Shown piece by piece: positions 1 to 10,899 of a stretch of DNA of 64,000 nt. Origin of the DNA: Ureaplasma zalophigenitalium (GTDB lineage: Bacteria; Bacillota_I; Bacilli_A; Mycoplasmatales; Mycoplasmoidaceae). The stretch is from positions 62,001 to 126,000 of the forward strand of contig NZ_JAOXHJ010000002.1 of the NCBI RefSeq assembly GCF_025780055.1, written 5' to 3'. Position numbers and translations under genes: made by a program. Under the pieces are notes generated by a model. That model worked only from the letters and a program-made list of their open reading frames with translations, was not told the origin of the DNA and did not search any database. Each line of letters starts with the position of its first letter. The first letter of the stretch is position 1.

Positions 1-1276
1 GAACTTCAGGTTGATTACGTAAATCATTAAATGGTTTACGTAAGTATTGTAGACGACTACCAACATATTCTAAACTAGCTACAAAATTACCAACAAGGTC
101 AACATTAGAAATTTCATTATCTTTTAAAGATTTTACAAATTGCTCAAACTCGGCACTTAAAGTGTCCACTTGTGCTGCTGATGTTGTTTGATTTAATTCT
201 AAAACAAAATTCTTATTATAAAAAGTAGCTAGGCGACTATATTCTTTGTGTGCATCTGTTTGAAGGTGTTTTTTAACTAATGAAGTATTTATTCGTTGCA
301 AATCTTTGTAGTATAAATCAGCCATTTTTAGATTATTAGTTGATTTAAAATCATTTTCAATTGCAGCGATTTTGTCTGTTTGTTCAGATGTTAAGTCTAA
401 GTTTTTCAAATCGTTAGCAAGTAGAGCAAACGCTTTTTGTAATTTATTGAAAACTAATACATGCGTTCGTTCAGTTAAATCATTGTATTTTTTCAAATAA
501 TCCGCATCTTTATTTGTTTCTAATTTTTCTATATTTTGATTTAAATTTTGCATCAAAATATTGAATTCATTTATACGGTAATCTTTGTCCATAGCTAAAG
601 CATTGATGGCATTAACATAATTAATGGCTTCGCTAGCTACGGCATAAGAACCTAGTTTTTCGGTGTTAGATACTAAACTGCTTAGACTCACTTGAGGGCT
701 ATTTAAGATTGCAAATAACTTCTCATCTTGTTTTTGAATTGATTGGTTTAAAAGTTGATTAAAAGTTTGTAAGCTAACAGAGCGATTTTGCGCTGTTTCT
801 TTTAAAAAGTTAGCTTGTATTAATTTTAAATCCACTAACTCATTAGCTAAAAAATCTTGTCGTAAATCTTGCTCTTGTAAAAAATTAACATTTTCCCGTA
901 AAAACCCAATTAGCAATGGTAGCTGGTGTTCTTCAAATTCGTTTTTTAACAACTTTTCATGAACGCTTTGCATTAAAGCAATACTATATTTTGCTCTTTG
1001 TGCATGAATCGTTTTTAATTTTATAACCACATCTATCTTAGTATCATCTAAAATTTTTCATGTTTTTTCATATTCATTGTTTAAATTATGAAGATCAAGT
1101 TCTAAAGCTTTTGCTAACTGGTTAGCTTTTGTATGCATCTTTGTATAAACAGTGTATAAATACGATTTGTTTAAAGAAGCAAATTTTTCATGAATTAAAA
1201 GAGTTGTGGCGATTAAAGATGATGCACCAACTAAAAATGCTGATGCACTAATTAATAATTTTTTTGATATTTTCAT
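1..1276 (-). CDS. N-terminally anchored coiled-coil surface protein, 3' end outside the window
   Basis: The reading frame is open from its ATG at 1276 to the window edge once TGA is read as Trp (the first in-frame TGA is at 1058-1060). At least 425 residues are visible. Residues 1-27 form a basic start followed by a hydrophobic segment (LLISASAFLVGASSLIATTL). No lipobox cysteine follows, so this is probably an uncleaved signal anchor. The rest is rich in Lys, Glu, Asn, Gln and Leu with helical heptad-like spacing and no recognisable catalytic motif. It starts 14 bases after the stop of the giant gene upstream, with GGAGC before the ATG, so the two are probably co-transcribed. The shared architecture (anchor plus helical ectodomain) suggests a paralogous family of surface proteins. 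Function is unknown. Confidence 0.85.
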
Positions 1277-1290
1277 AAATATTGCTCCTT

Positions 1291-4200
1291 TTATTTTTTA
1301 TTTGATTCTGGATGTAATCTAATGTTAATACAGAATTCTTCTAAACCGTTTTTAAAGCTACTATCATTTTTATTAAGAGTTGCAGCCGGTTGATTATTTG
1401 CAATTCACGCATCTCGCTTATCAGTATATTTGGAATTAGATAAATACTGTTGGGCAAATAAATTAGGATCACTTGTAGGATTATTAGTTATATAGTTATA
1501 ATTTTTTGATAAATCAAAGAATACGGTTAATTGGTTACCAACGGTTGGTGATAAGACTACATCGTTATTAACGCCTTTTCAACTTACATCTCCACTGCTT
1601 GCTTCAAAGAACATGTATATAATCCCTTTGATATTTGAATCCTCTTTAGCAACAACCGGGACGGCAATAAAGAATGGAGTTCAAAATTGAAAATTATTAT
1701 TGTCGCCCTTGACGTCTACACCGGTTGAAGTAAAATAAACATAAGAATTTTGTTTTTCATCCGCATAATTCACTAGGTGATATTTATGCCCATCTCGATG
1801 TGTTATTGGAATACCCTCTGCTGTAGTTTTAAATTTAATCTCTACTCCATTAGTGGTATTTTTTTGATCATTTTGGATATTAGGGTCAGCGTTGTTTGTT
1901 AAAAACAATAAATTATTTTTTGATTGCTGTGAAGCCACTTGTTTAATTAGTGCATTAACGTAATTATAGATTAAAGTTTTATTATTTCAACCAGCACGCG
2001 TAGCCTTCAATCATGTATATGATGATTGATTTGTTAAAAACTCTTTCGTAATTTTTAATTGATCTTGCGTTCTAAAAGTAATAAAGACATCATCTTGTGC
2101 TAGGTGGAATGATGGGACATTTCAGAAAATGTTATTGGGAATATCGTTATTGTTTACAGGTGGTACATATTCATATGTTAAGTTAATCTTAATTTTTTTA
2201 ATGGCAGTATCTGTTTGTAAATAAGTTTTTGTAAAACTAGGTTCATTAGCATCTTTCACTAAATAAACACGGATATTATTACCAAAAATATCCACTGAAC
2301 CAGATTGTTTAACTAAGAAAGCGAATGAAGTATAGTATTCTTTTAAAATGTTTATATCATTAGTATCTTTGTTAATTCATAGATATTTCTTATTTCCCTT
2401 TGTGATAATTCTAGAAGTATCTTTTTCTCAATTCTTAACAACAGTTTCAAAATCTTCTACTAATTTGTCATTTTTTGCTGTAAAGGTGCTGTTTTCAGCC
2501 TTTTTTAAAGTCGCAAATACTTTTTGTTGATTTTCCGCTGCTAACATTCAATGGTTTAAATCAACGGCTGCATCGTATATTTTTACTAAATTATTTTGCA
2601 GTTCTGATACTAATAAATCAGTTTTTAATTTGCTATCAATATCCGTTTTTAAACTAGCAATACTATTTGCCGTATTCGCATATGCATCAATTAATTCTTT
2701 AAAATGGTTGTTTTTCTCATTTGAACTACTTAAAAGCTCAATCATTTTATTCAGATCTTTACGCTGATCAACAAAACTAAATACAATTTTACGTAAACTA
2801 TTTTCATCTTTTGCAGTCTTATCTTTATTTGATGAATATCATTGACTAAAATCATCTCCATAAACTGCTTTATATATTGCAAGACGATTATCAACAACCT
2901 TCTTTGATAAATCTGTGAAGTTATTTCACATTTGCTTGCGTTTTTCAATTAATTCAGCTGTTAAACTATCTTGATTATAATTATGGTTTTCAGTTAATTC
3001 TAAATTCCCTAAATCTCTGAAGGCTTTTAATTGTTCTGCTGTTGTTTTAATTAAATTTAGTTTATTTAATATTTCATTCGGAAGTAATGTTTGAGACGTT
3101 AAATGTTTAAACACCTTAACAACAGTGTCGATTTTAGTTCGTAAGTTTGTCAGACCATTTTCTTCTTTTAATTGGTCACTAAAAGCAAGTAAATCGGTTT
3201 TTTGTTTTGCCAAATTACTAAAAGCAATAGACATGAAGCTATTAAAAGTTTTTGATAAATTTTCAGCTTTATCAATATATTTAACACGCAGCGCTTTTTG
3301 GTAATAATTTTCATTTAAAGGGTCTAAAAAGTTTTCATAAGCACTTGATTTATCGTTATTATTTCAACCAGAAATAATTTCAAAAGAATCCAATAAATTT
3401 GTATTTGCCTGATCTAGTTCGTCTTTCCCTTTCTTAATTTCTTCCACATCTAAACCAATGGAGTGCATTAACGCTTGCACTTCTTCATCTGTTTTTAAAT
3501 ACGGATCAATTGAATCAGGGAATAATTTTGTTAAATCTGCATCATTATAAGTTGTTAACTGTTCTTTAGCACTACTTAATGATCCGTTTAAATAATTAAT
3601 AAACACATAAGCTCGATTACGCATTGCTCGTAAACGGTTTTTCTCAAAATTAACTAATGAGTCAATCTGAGCGTGCATCTTTGTTTTTCACGTATTTAAA
3701 TGGGTTGTTCATTGTTTTAAATCACTAAAACTAGTGATATTAGCTGTTGCTTTGAAGGGATTATTAGCATCATCTCAATTAAAGGTTTGATCTTTATTTT
3801 TGCCACCCTTATTAGTTTCAGTTAATAGCGGTGAGTTTTGGTCACTTGTATAATTCTCTTTAATGTATTTAGATAATTCATTTGCCTGTTCACGTAACTG
3901 TTCAACCTCCATGGTTTTTGTAGCCTTTAAAGCATTGATAATTCCACGTGAATCATCATCAATCTCAAATAATAAAGTTTCGATTTTTCCTTGAATTGTT
4001 TTTTGTGATTCAAGTCATGCGTTCGCTGTTGACCCTTCAGCTTTTTGTTTTAAAGCACTTTCAGCTTCGGCTATCTTAGCATCTAATTGGTTATATAATG
4101 TTGTCATCTTTGCTGATGATTCACTATATGCTTCTGTGTTCATTTGCTTGTTATTTGAGAATTTTTTAGCTTCTTGAATTATTTTAGCTAGTTTTTCTGC

Positions 4201-7200
4201 TTTTGCAAAAGATGTATCAAAACTTGTTAAATCACCCGTAATTAATTGTTCGTAATATTTATTATAAGCAGCTTCAGAAGTATCCTCTGACTCATTAACT
4301 AAATTAATAACGTGCTCTAAAATATTTTCTAGAGAGGCTTTAAATTCCGTTGTTAGTCAAGTATCTGCCTGCTCACTTGTTGATTTTAATAAAGCTTTTT
4401 TCTCTATATATGCCTGAATAAGTTTAATTCGGGCAGACAGACGCAAGATTTTTTGCTCCAATGCTTTAATTTGACCTAAATTATCATTTTTATAGTAATA
4501 TTCTTCAGCCTTAGTGTTGTAGTTAATTAACAATTGGATTGTTTTTTGCATTTGTGGATCAGTATCAGTTTTAATTTGAGGATTTTTTATTTTTGGATCT
4601 TGTAAAAATTGATCAATTAATAAATGATCTTTTTGCACAGCTTGTGCTAAATTGACATAGTTTTTTAATAAACTATGAATTCGGATAATTTGGTTTTTAT
4701 TTTGTGCTATAGCTTTTTGGTTGTCAATATATTGATCAGTATAAGTTGAATCAGATTTTAAGACATTTAAAATAGCTGTATCAGCTTCTTTGAAATAAAA
4801 ATTATCCATCGCAGCTTTTAATAGATCATATGCATTTGAATGCGTTTTTAAGAATTCATCATTAGTAGCAGTTAAAATTGCATAATCGTTTTGGTAGTAT
4901 GCTTGCGGATTTGTTTTTTCTAAAATCAAATTCAGCAAATCTTTCCGCTGTACATAAGTGTTATAAGTATTATCAAAAGTAATACCCAGTTGAGTATTAA
5001 TCGCATCGTTTAATTTAAGATTTTCTTGTGCAAAAAATGCTTCATTTACTTGTGAATCAGCCGCTGGTGTTTGAGGCACAGTGTTAACAATTATTTTTGA
5101 TAACAAAAAGGCGTCTTTTTGGAAAGTAAAAGGACTGAAGTATGTTTGACTTGACCCATCTGCTGATTTAAATCATCAATACTTAGCAGTGTTTTCTGTT
5201 GCAAACGTTTGGTCATCTTGAACTGTTTTTCAAATATTTTGATTTTCGACATCTGTTTGTTTACGATAACGCGCTTGTTGTTTTTGGTATAAATTCAATG
5301 TTTTTTCTAACAATAAATTCACCCGGCGTAAATCTAATGCTTTCATCCGGCTTGTAGCGTCTGTTTGTTTATTGATTGCTTGATTATAGAAGTCTAAATA
5401 TGCTTGCGCTTGTTGTTTTGTTTTAGTATTTTGTTCATCATCAGAAACATCTTGTGTAATTTGATGATAAGTATTCTTATTATCAGCTAAGTATTTCGTT
5501 GCAGTAATATAGTTTTCACGCACTTTTTCTGCTTCTTTTAAATCATTAGCAAGTTCATTTAGTGCTGTAACAGTTTTATTAATGTCTTTATAAGTTTCGA
5601 TTTGATCATAATTATGACGCGCTTGCTTTGTTGCAGCTTCAATTTCAGCTTTTATACCATTAATTAAATCTAGATTATCCTTATTAACAGAATCATCTTT
5701 TTGACTTGGTGCAGCACTAGCCTGATCCTCTGTTTTTTTCACAATTTCTGCTAAGTTTAAAAGATTACTTAAATTAACTTCTACCGTGTTAATATTGTTT
5801 TGGATTTCGACTGCTCGTTTTTTAGATTCAGCTGGTGATGGGATTGTTCCATCACTTTTAGCTTTCCCAAGTTCTTTTAACTCTTGGCGATATCCTGCAA
5901 TTAATCCTCTAATCTTGCCGTCTAAAGTTTCTGTAGATCACAGTGCTTCATCAACTTTTTTATCATGTACTTCTGGACGGTAGACACCTTTGAAACGCTC
6001 TTCTAATTTAACGATTTCTGATTCAATAGCCTCTTTGGTTTCATTTAAGTCACCAGCATTATTGAATGAGTTATTTAATTTATTAATGTAATTATTAATT
6101 TCCTCATTTGATGAATTATTCCCTTCATCAATTTTAGCTAATCATAGATATTTATTAGTAGTAGAATCCAAAGCAGGTTTGTTATCATTCAATGATTTAA
6201 TTAATTCATCGGTTTTTAAAGCTAATTTTTCACGGTCAGGATTATTGTTAATGTTTTTAACTTTAATTGCTACCTGTTGTTGTTTATTAATGAGTCTGTC
6301 TAATTGAGAAATTTTGTTTATGGCACTATTTAGATTCGCTAATTGATTCGGTTCTGTTACACCTACTACCATCTCATTTAATTCAGTGATTAAACTCTCA
6401 TGTACTTCACTTGGTTTAGGAGAACTTAATTTAATCACACTATAAGTATCTAACTGCTCTGCCTCTAAGGTTTTTAATTCAGCTACCTTTTTTGTTAAAT
6501 CAGCTGTTTTTTTAACAAATAAATCTTGAGCATACGCAAGATTAATTAAATTGGCAAATTGTTCGATATAGTCAACATCTATATTTGCTTTAAATTGTTT
6601 ACCTACTGGTCGGTAAGTAGTAAAGTTTTGGTTCTGTTGATAATTTTCATACTTGTCAAAAAAACCATTACCTTGAACATTAGTACGTAAATTTGCAATT
6701 ATTTTGAAATGTTTTAAGAAATCTGGTGTATAAAACGCTTCATCTTTTTCAATATTTGCATCACTTATCACAGTATTAAATCATTTTTCTAACGCTATCA
6801 AATACGGAGTTTTTACTCCGTCAATATTGGCTTGAATATTATGACTTTCCTCTAAACCTTTATTTACAGTAAATAAGTTTTTAATTTTAGTAATACTTTC
6901 ATCCAAAGCTGTTGAAGCGTTATTCTTCTTATAACGGTATGTTGTTAAATTTGACTGAATATTGATCATCAATCCAGCATATTCATCTACTGTTGTCTCT
7001 GGGTTATTTATTTTAGCTTGGTATTCTAAAATTTTAGATTGCATTTCAGCGTCTATTGCTTGGTAGATTAAACGATTAGGGTTATTTGGATCAATTTCAA
7101 TTTGATTATCATCATGTGTAGTTTGAATTTTAGCATCCAAAACAATTTCATTATTTTGATTAATTCTTAAATTAATTAAATTATTTAATAAATCTTTTGT

Positions 7201-10200
7201 TTTTTGCGCATTTTCGCGTTTGTTTAATTCTTTGTCTAAATTAATCATTTTTTGGGCACGATTAAATTCACTATCTGATTCGTCACTGAACGCCAAAGCG
7301 TTTTGTACGATTGCATCAGCTAGTTCCTTTGCGTACTCAGGATATACAACAGGTTGGGCACTTGTTAGTTCTTTATAAACGTTGAAGGCTTCTTGTAATT
7401 TCTTGGCCAAAGCATTTTGGCTCGCAATGTTTGAATCCAATAAATTTACTTGATCAACAAGTTTACTTACTTCTTCGTCGTTAATATTAGGGTTAGCAAT
7501 TTGGGTTGTAATTTCTTGTAATAAATCATTTTTCTTTTGATTAATTAAATTCAATTGCGTTTGCATTGTTTTGTATGGATCTTTAGCTTCATCAGCTAAA
7601 TTAGTTGGAGAAACTTTTAGTTGGTTTAAATTATATGTATCAGCGATTAGACGCGCTTTAGCGATATCTAATTTGATTAATTGATTAGTCTTGTCAGCTT
7701 CTTTTTTTAAGGCTGTTAATTCATCTTTAGAAATTACTGGGATTAATTTATTTTCTTCGTTTGAAGCTTGTTTTTTATACAATTCGTTAAATTTAATCTT
7801 AATAGCTTTTAAAATTTTTTGCTTCGCAGCAATATCTTCTTTTAAAGTTATCGGGTTTGGATTTTGTGTACTTAAATCATTATAAACACCCTCAGCATTA
7901 AGTTTATTTAAAAGGTTGTTAGCTTTTTCAATTTCTACACCAGTGTTAGCTACTGTTTTTTCATATTGAGCAGATAATAAAGCCTCGCTCGCGATAACAT
8001 CCATTTCTGCACGTAATTTATTACGGTAAATTTCTTTATCTTTTTCACTTAAATTACTTGGTGGAGTAATAATGTCATTACGTAATTTTTCTAGTTTAGC
8101 TAAAATTTTACCTTCTAATGGCGTTTGTGAGTCATTAGCTACTCTAAAACTTGCATAAGTTTGTTGCACCAATTTTTTAATTCGCGAAAAATCACTCCGC
8201 GCATTAAATTCGGCCTTTTCTTTTTGAAACTTACTAAATTCATCATTTAATTCAATTTGAATAGCTACTAAGTTATGTTCAGTCGGATGATCTAACGCTT
8301 CTTTTGCTTTAGCAACCAAGTTGTTAATTTTCTTTAAACGTGATGCTAATTGCGCTTTAATCTCTTTAACGTTACCACTCTCTTCAAGTGCGTCCAATTC
8401 ATTTTGCACTAAACTAGCCAAACTACCTAAAGAAGCGATTTGGTCAATTTTGCCCTCCAAATTTTTCGCATAAGTTGATAATTCTTTAATTTTCTTTTGT
8501 TTTTCTTCTAAAGTTAAATCTCGATTATCTTCGGTGATGTTCATTCTATTTAAAATAACATCTAATTTGTCTAGTAGTTGTTTCTTCACATTTGCTGTGC
8601 CTTCACCTACAAAGGCTTTTTCAGCTTTATCTTTAATGACGTTATTAATGTATCGACGTGCTTCTTGTTTTTGGCGACTAACACGTAATGCATCATAGAA
8701 ATCCATTGATCAAGAAACGGCTGTTTTTAATTGATCTCTCGTTGCTAATGAATACGGGCTTGCAAAGCCAGAATATATAGGCTCTTGCTTAGTAAATGAT
8801 GTTTTAAATTCTTCTAAAACAAAATCACCAGCCAATTCGTTTTCAATTAATGGCAATAAATTTGTTAAAACATTTTTTCAAATACTTCGTACTTCATTAA
8901 TTGTCTGATTAATTGCATGAGTATCTTTGCGATCTAATTTCGCAATATGATCAACTAAATTACGTAGAGTTTGTTGTGGGATTTTTAAACGCAATAAATT
9001 AGTTTCAATAAATGCAGCTTCTTTTTTTAAACGATCTATTTGTTCACTATTAAAGTTTATTAACAATTCACGTGCATTAATAACTGATACGGTATCATTT
9101 AGTTCTGCAATGGATGTTAAAAAGTCTGTAAAATGTAATTTATTAACTTTCTTTTTCAAGCTATTAGCCAACTCTGTATCGATTATTTTTGCTTGCAAAG
9201 CATTCTCAATCTTATCTTGAGTTTTGACTAAAATATTGTTAGCTACTTTGATTTGGTTTAATTGTTTGCTTAAGGCATTATAAGTTGAAAAAAGTTCGTT
9301 AGTTGTTTTTTGTTTAGATGGTAAATTTTTTAAAACCACATCCACTTGAGCAGCCAAAACTGAAGGTAACGCTTTTTTAATTTTTTTGAATTCGCTAATT
9401 AATTCGTTAATCGCTGTTTGTATTTTATTGTCGTCAATAAAATAGGCTGCTACATTATTTATTAATAATGATAGATGGTTTTTAATAATTTCAAAGCCTG
9501 TCGTTTCTTGATTATTTACATCAAGTACATGAATATCTAAAAAGTTTTGGTTGTTTTGAACAAATTTTAATAATTCATTAATTTCTTCGTTTAACGAAAT
9601 TTTGATCGTATCATCTAATTGACTTGATGCAATTTCTTTTAACACCTTATCAAAAACTTTTGTAATAGAACTGAACTTTTGAGTTCTTTCGCTAGTCTTA
9701 ATACTAGCTTGATTATAAACACGATTATAAAGCGTTTCAAATTGCGTAATTTCATCAAATGTTAAATATTTATTTTTTGAAATACTAATCATGTATTTAG
9801 TTAATTGGTTTAAATCACTTACTTGGTGATTCATTGACAAACCATATTCGTTGTTTTCATACATACGCATAAAAGTAAACATTGTTGTTTCAAACCCCAA
9901 TAGTTTACTTTTTTCTTTCTCGAACACTTTATTAATTGCAGTTAAAAATTTTGGAATGTCGTTTGTGTCAAAACCTTCAATTACAGCCTGAGCTTCAGCT
10001 CTAGTATCTGCTAAAATAAATAAATCTAAATAACGATTTGCATTAGTGGGTGATGGTTCATTTAACAAAGCGGTACGCAATTCTAGTTCAGCTAGTTTAT
10101 TTCTTTGTTCCACCATTAACTTAATGGGAGATTGTTCATTTGCTAACAACTGACGTGCATACAAAATAGCTTTTTCAATGGGCTCACGACTTGTAAGGTC

Positions 10201-10416
10201 ATTATTTGTTACAAAATTATCAGCAGCTTTTTTTTGTTGATTTAATTCATCAAAAATATTTCCTGGGTGATTTTTTGTATTCAACTCTGTTTTCGAGTTT
10301 AATAACAACGGAACAGCAATGGCAGCAGCGATTGCAGGAATAGCTAACGCAGCAGCAATTCCTAGACCTATTTTTAGTTTTTTATTTTTCTTATTTCTGT
10401 TTATATTATTGCTCAT
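1291..10416 (-). CDS. Giant (3041 aa) anchored coiled-coil surface protein
   Basis: Reading TGA as Trp joins ten open segments in the same frame into one uninterrupted gene of 3041 codons. I walked the junctions between segments and found no TAA or TAG. The N-terminus is polar and basic (about residues 1-14), then an Ala/Ile/Leu-rich membrane segment (about 15-40), with no lipobox. Residues from about 60 to 2690 are almost all Lys/Glu/Asn/Gln/Leu helices with heptad-like spacing, typical of long coiled coils. The last 340 or so residues (about 1291-2330) change character: more Gly, Pro, Thr, Phe, Tyr and Trp, which suggests a globular, probably beta-rich terminal domain. It follows a small one-TM protein by 20 bases and precedes a similar anchored protein by 14 bases. 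By analogy with giant mollicute surface proteins it may act in adhesion or as a scaffold; that is inference. No family is recognised. Confidence 0.9.
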
Positions 10417-10436
10417 ATTAATTCCTACCTATTTAC

Positions 10437-10682
10437 CTATTTATTAAAATATCCCAACAAGCCATGAGCACGTTGGTCAACAGTTCAAATTAAACCATCT
10501 GTGTTTGTATTTTCGTAAATATAAAAATCCGCAATAAATGCGATTAAAATTGCAATCCCAACAAGAAAAATGAAAATAAAAATAGAGAAAATGATTCATC
10601 CGGCTAAATGCTTATTTAAAGCCGGATTTCTCTTGTATTTATAATCTCTGTAGCTTTTGCTTTTTTTGATATTTTGACTCAT
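10437..10682 (-). CDS. Small single-pass membrane protein, first gene of the surface operon
   Basis: This 81-residue frame has two in-frame TGA (Trp) codons. It starts at the ATG at 10682, preceded on the minus strand by GAGGAG. A Lys/Arg/Tyr-rich N-terminus of about 27 residues is followed by a strong membrane segment (about residues 29-51, many Ile and Phe), then a short tail containing NTDGLIW. The positive N-terminus suggests the N-terminus is cytoplasmic. It lies 20 bases upstream of the giant coiled-coil gene and is probably its operon leader gene. No family is recognised; size, placement and the clean Shine-Dalgarno sequence support its being real. Confidence 0.75.
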
Positions 10683-10754
10683 AAAAACTCCTCAATAATT
10701 TCTGCACATTATAGCATTTTTTTGCTTTGAATAATGTACATACAATATAATTCA

Positions 10755-10760
10755 ATTATA
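10755..10760 (-). promoter_or_regulatory. Candidate -10 box of the surface-protein operon
   Basis: On the minus strand this reads TATAAT, preceded by TGTGT. It lies about 70 bases before the first ATG at 10682. No convincing -35 is visible at normal spacing. The region is AT-rich, so chance matches are possible. Confidence 0.4.
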
Positions 10761-10849
10761 ACACAATCAACAATTCAAAAAATAATTAACACAAATTAGC
10801 TTTTCGATGTGATATTAATTAATTTTGAGAAAAAAATAAGGTATAAGAA

Positions 10850-10886
10850 GAAAAAAAGGCGATTAAAACAAAATCACCTCTTTTTT
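10850..10886 (-). terminator. Intrinsic terminator after the 747-aa lipoprotein gene
   Basis: An 8-bp stem (10857-10864 with 10872-10879, one G-T pair) with a 7-base loop is flanked by an A-run and a T-run, so it could work on either strand. It lies just after the stop of the gene ending at 10900 and separates that unit from the surface operon. Confidence 0.75.
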
Positions 10887-10899
10887 TCAGCCTGCTTTT

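Noticed and set aside
1291-10416. Several separate coiled-coil genes
   Set aside because: Each internal Met lacks a Shine-Dalgarno and signal, and the frame is continuous across TGA-Trp codons.
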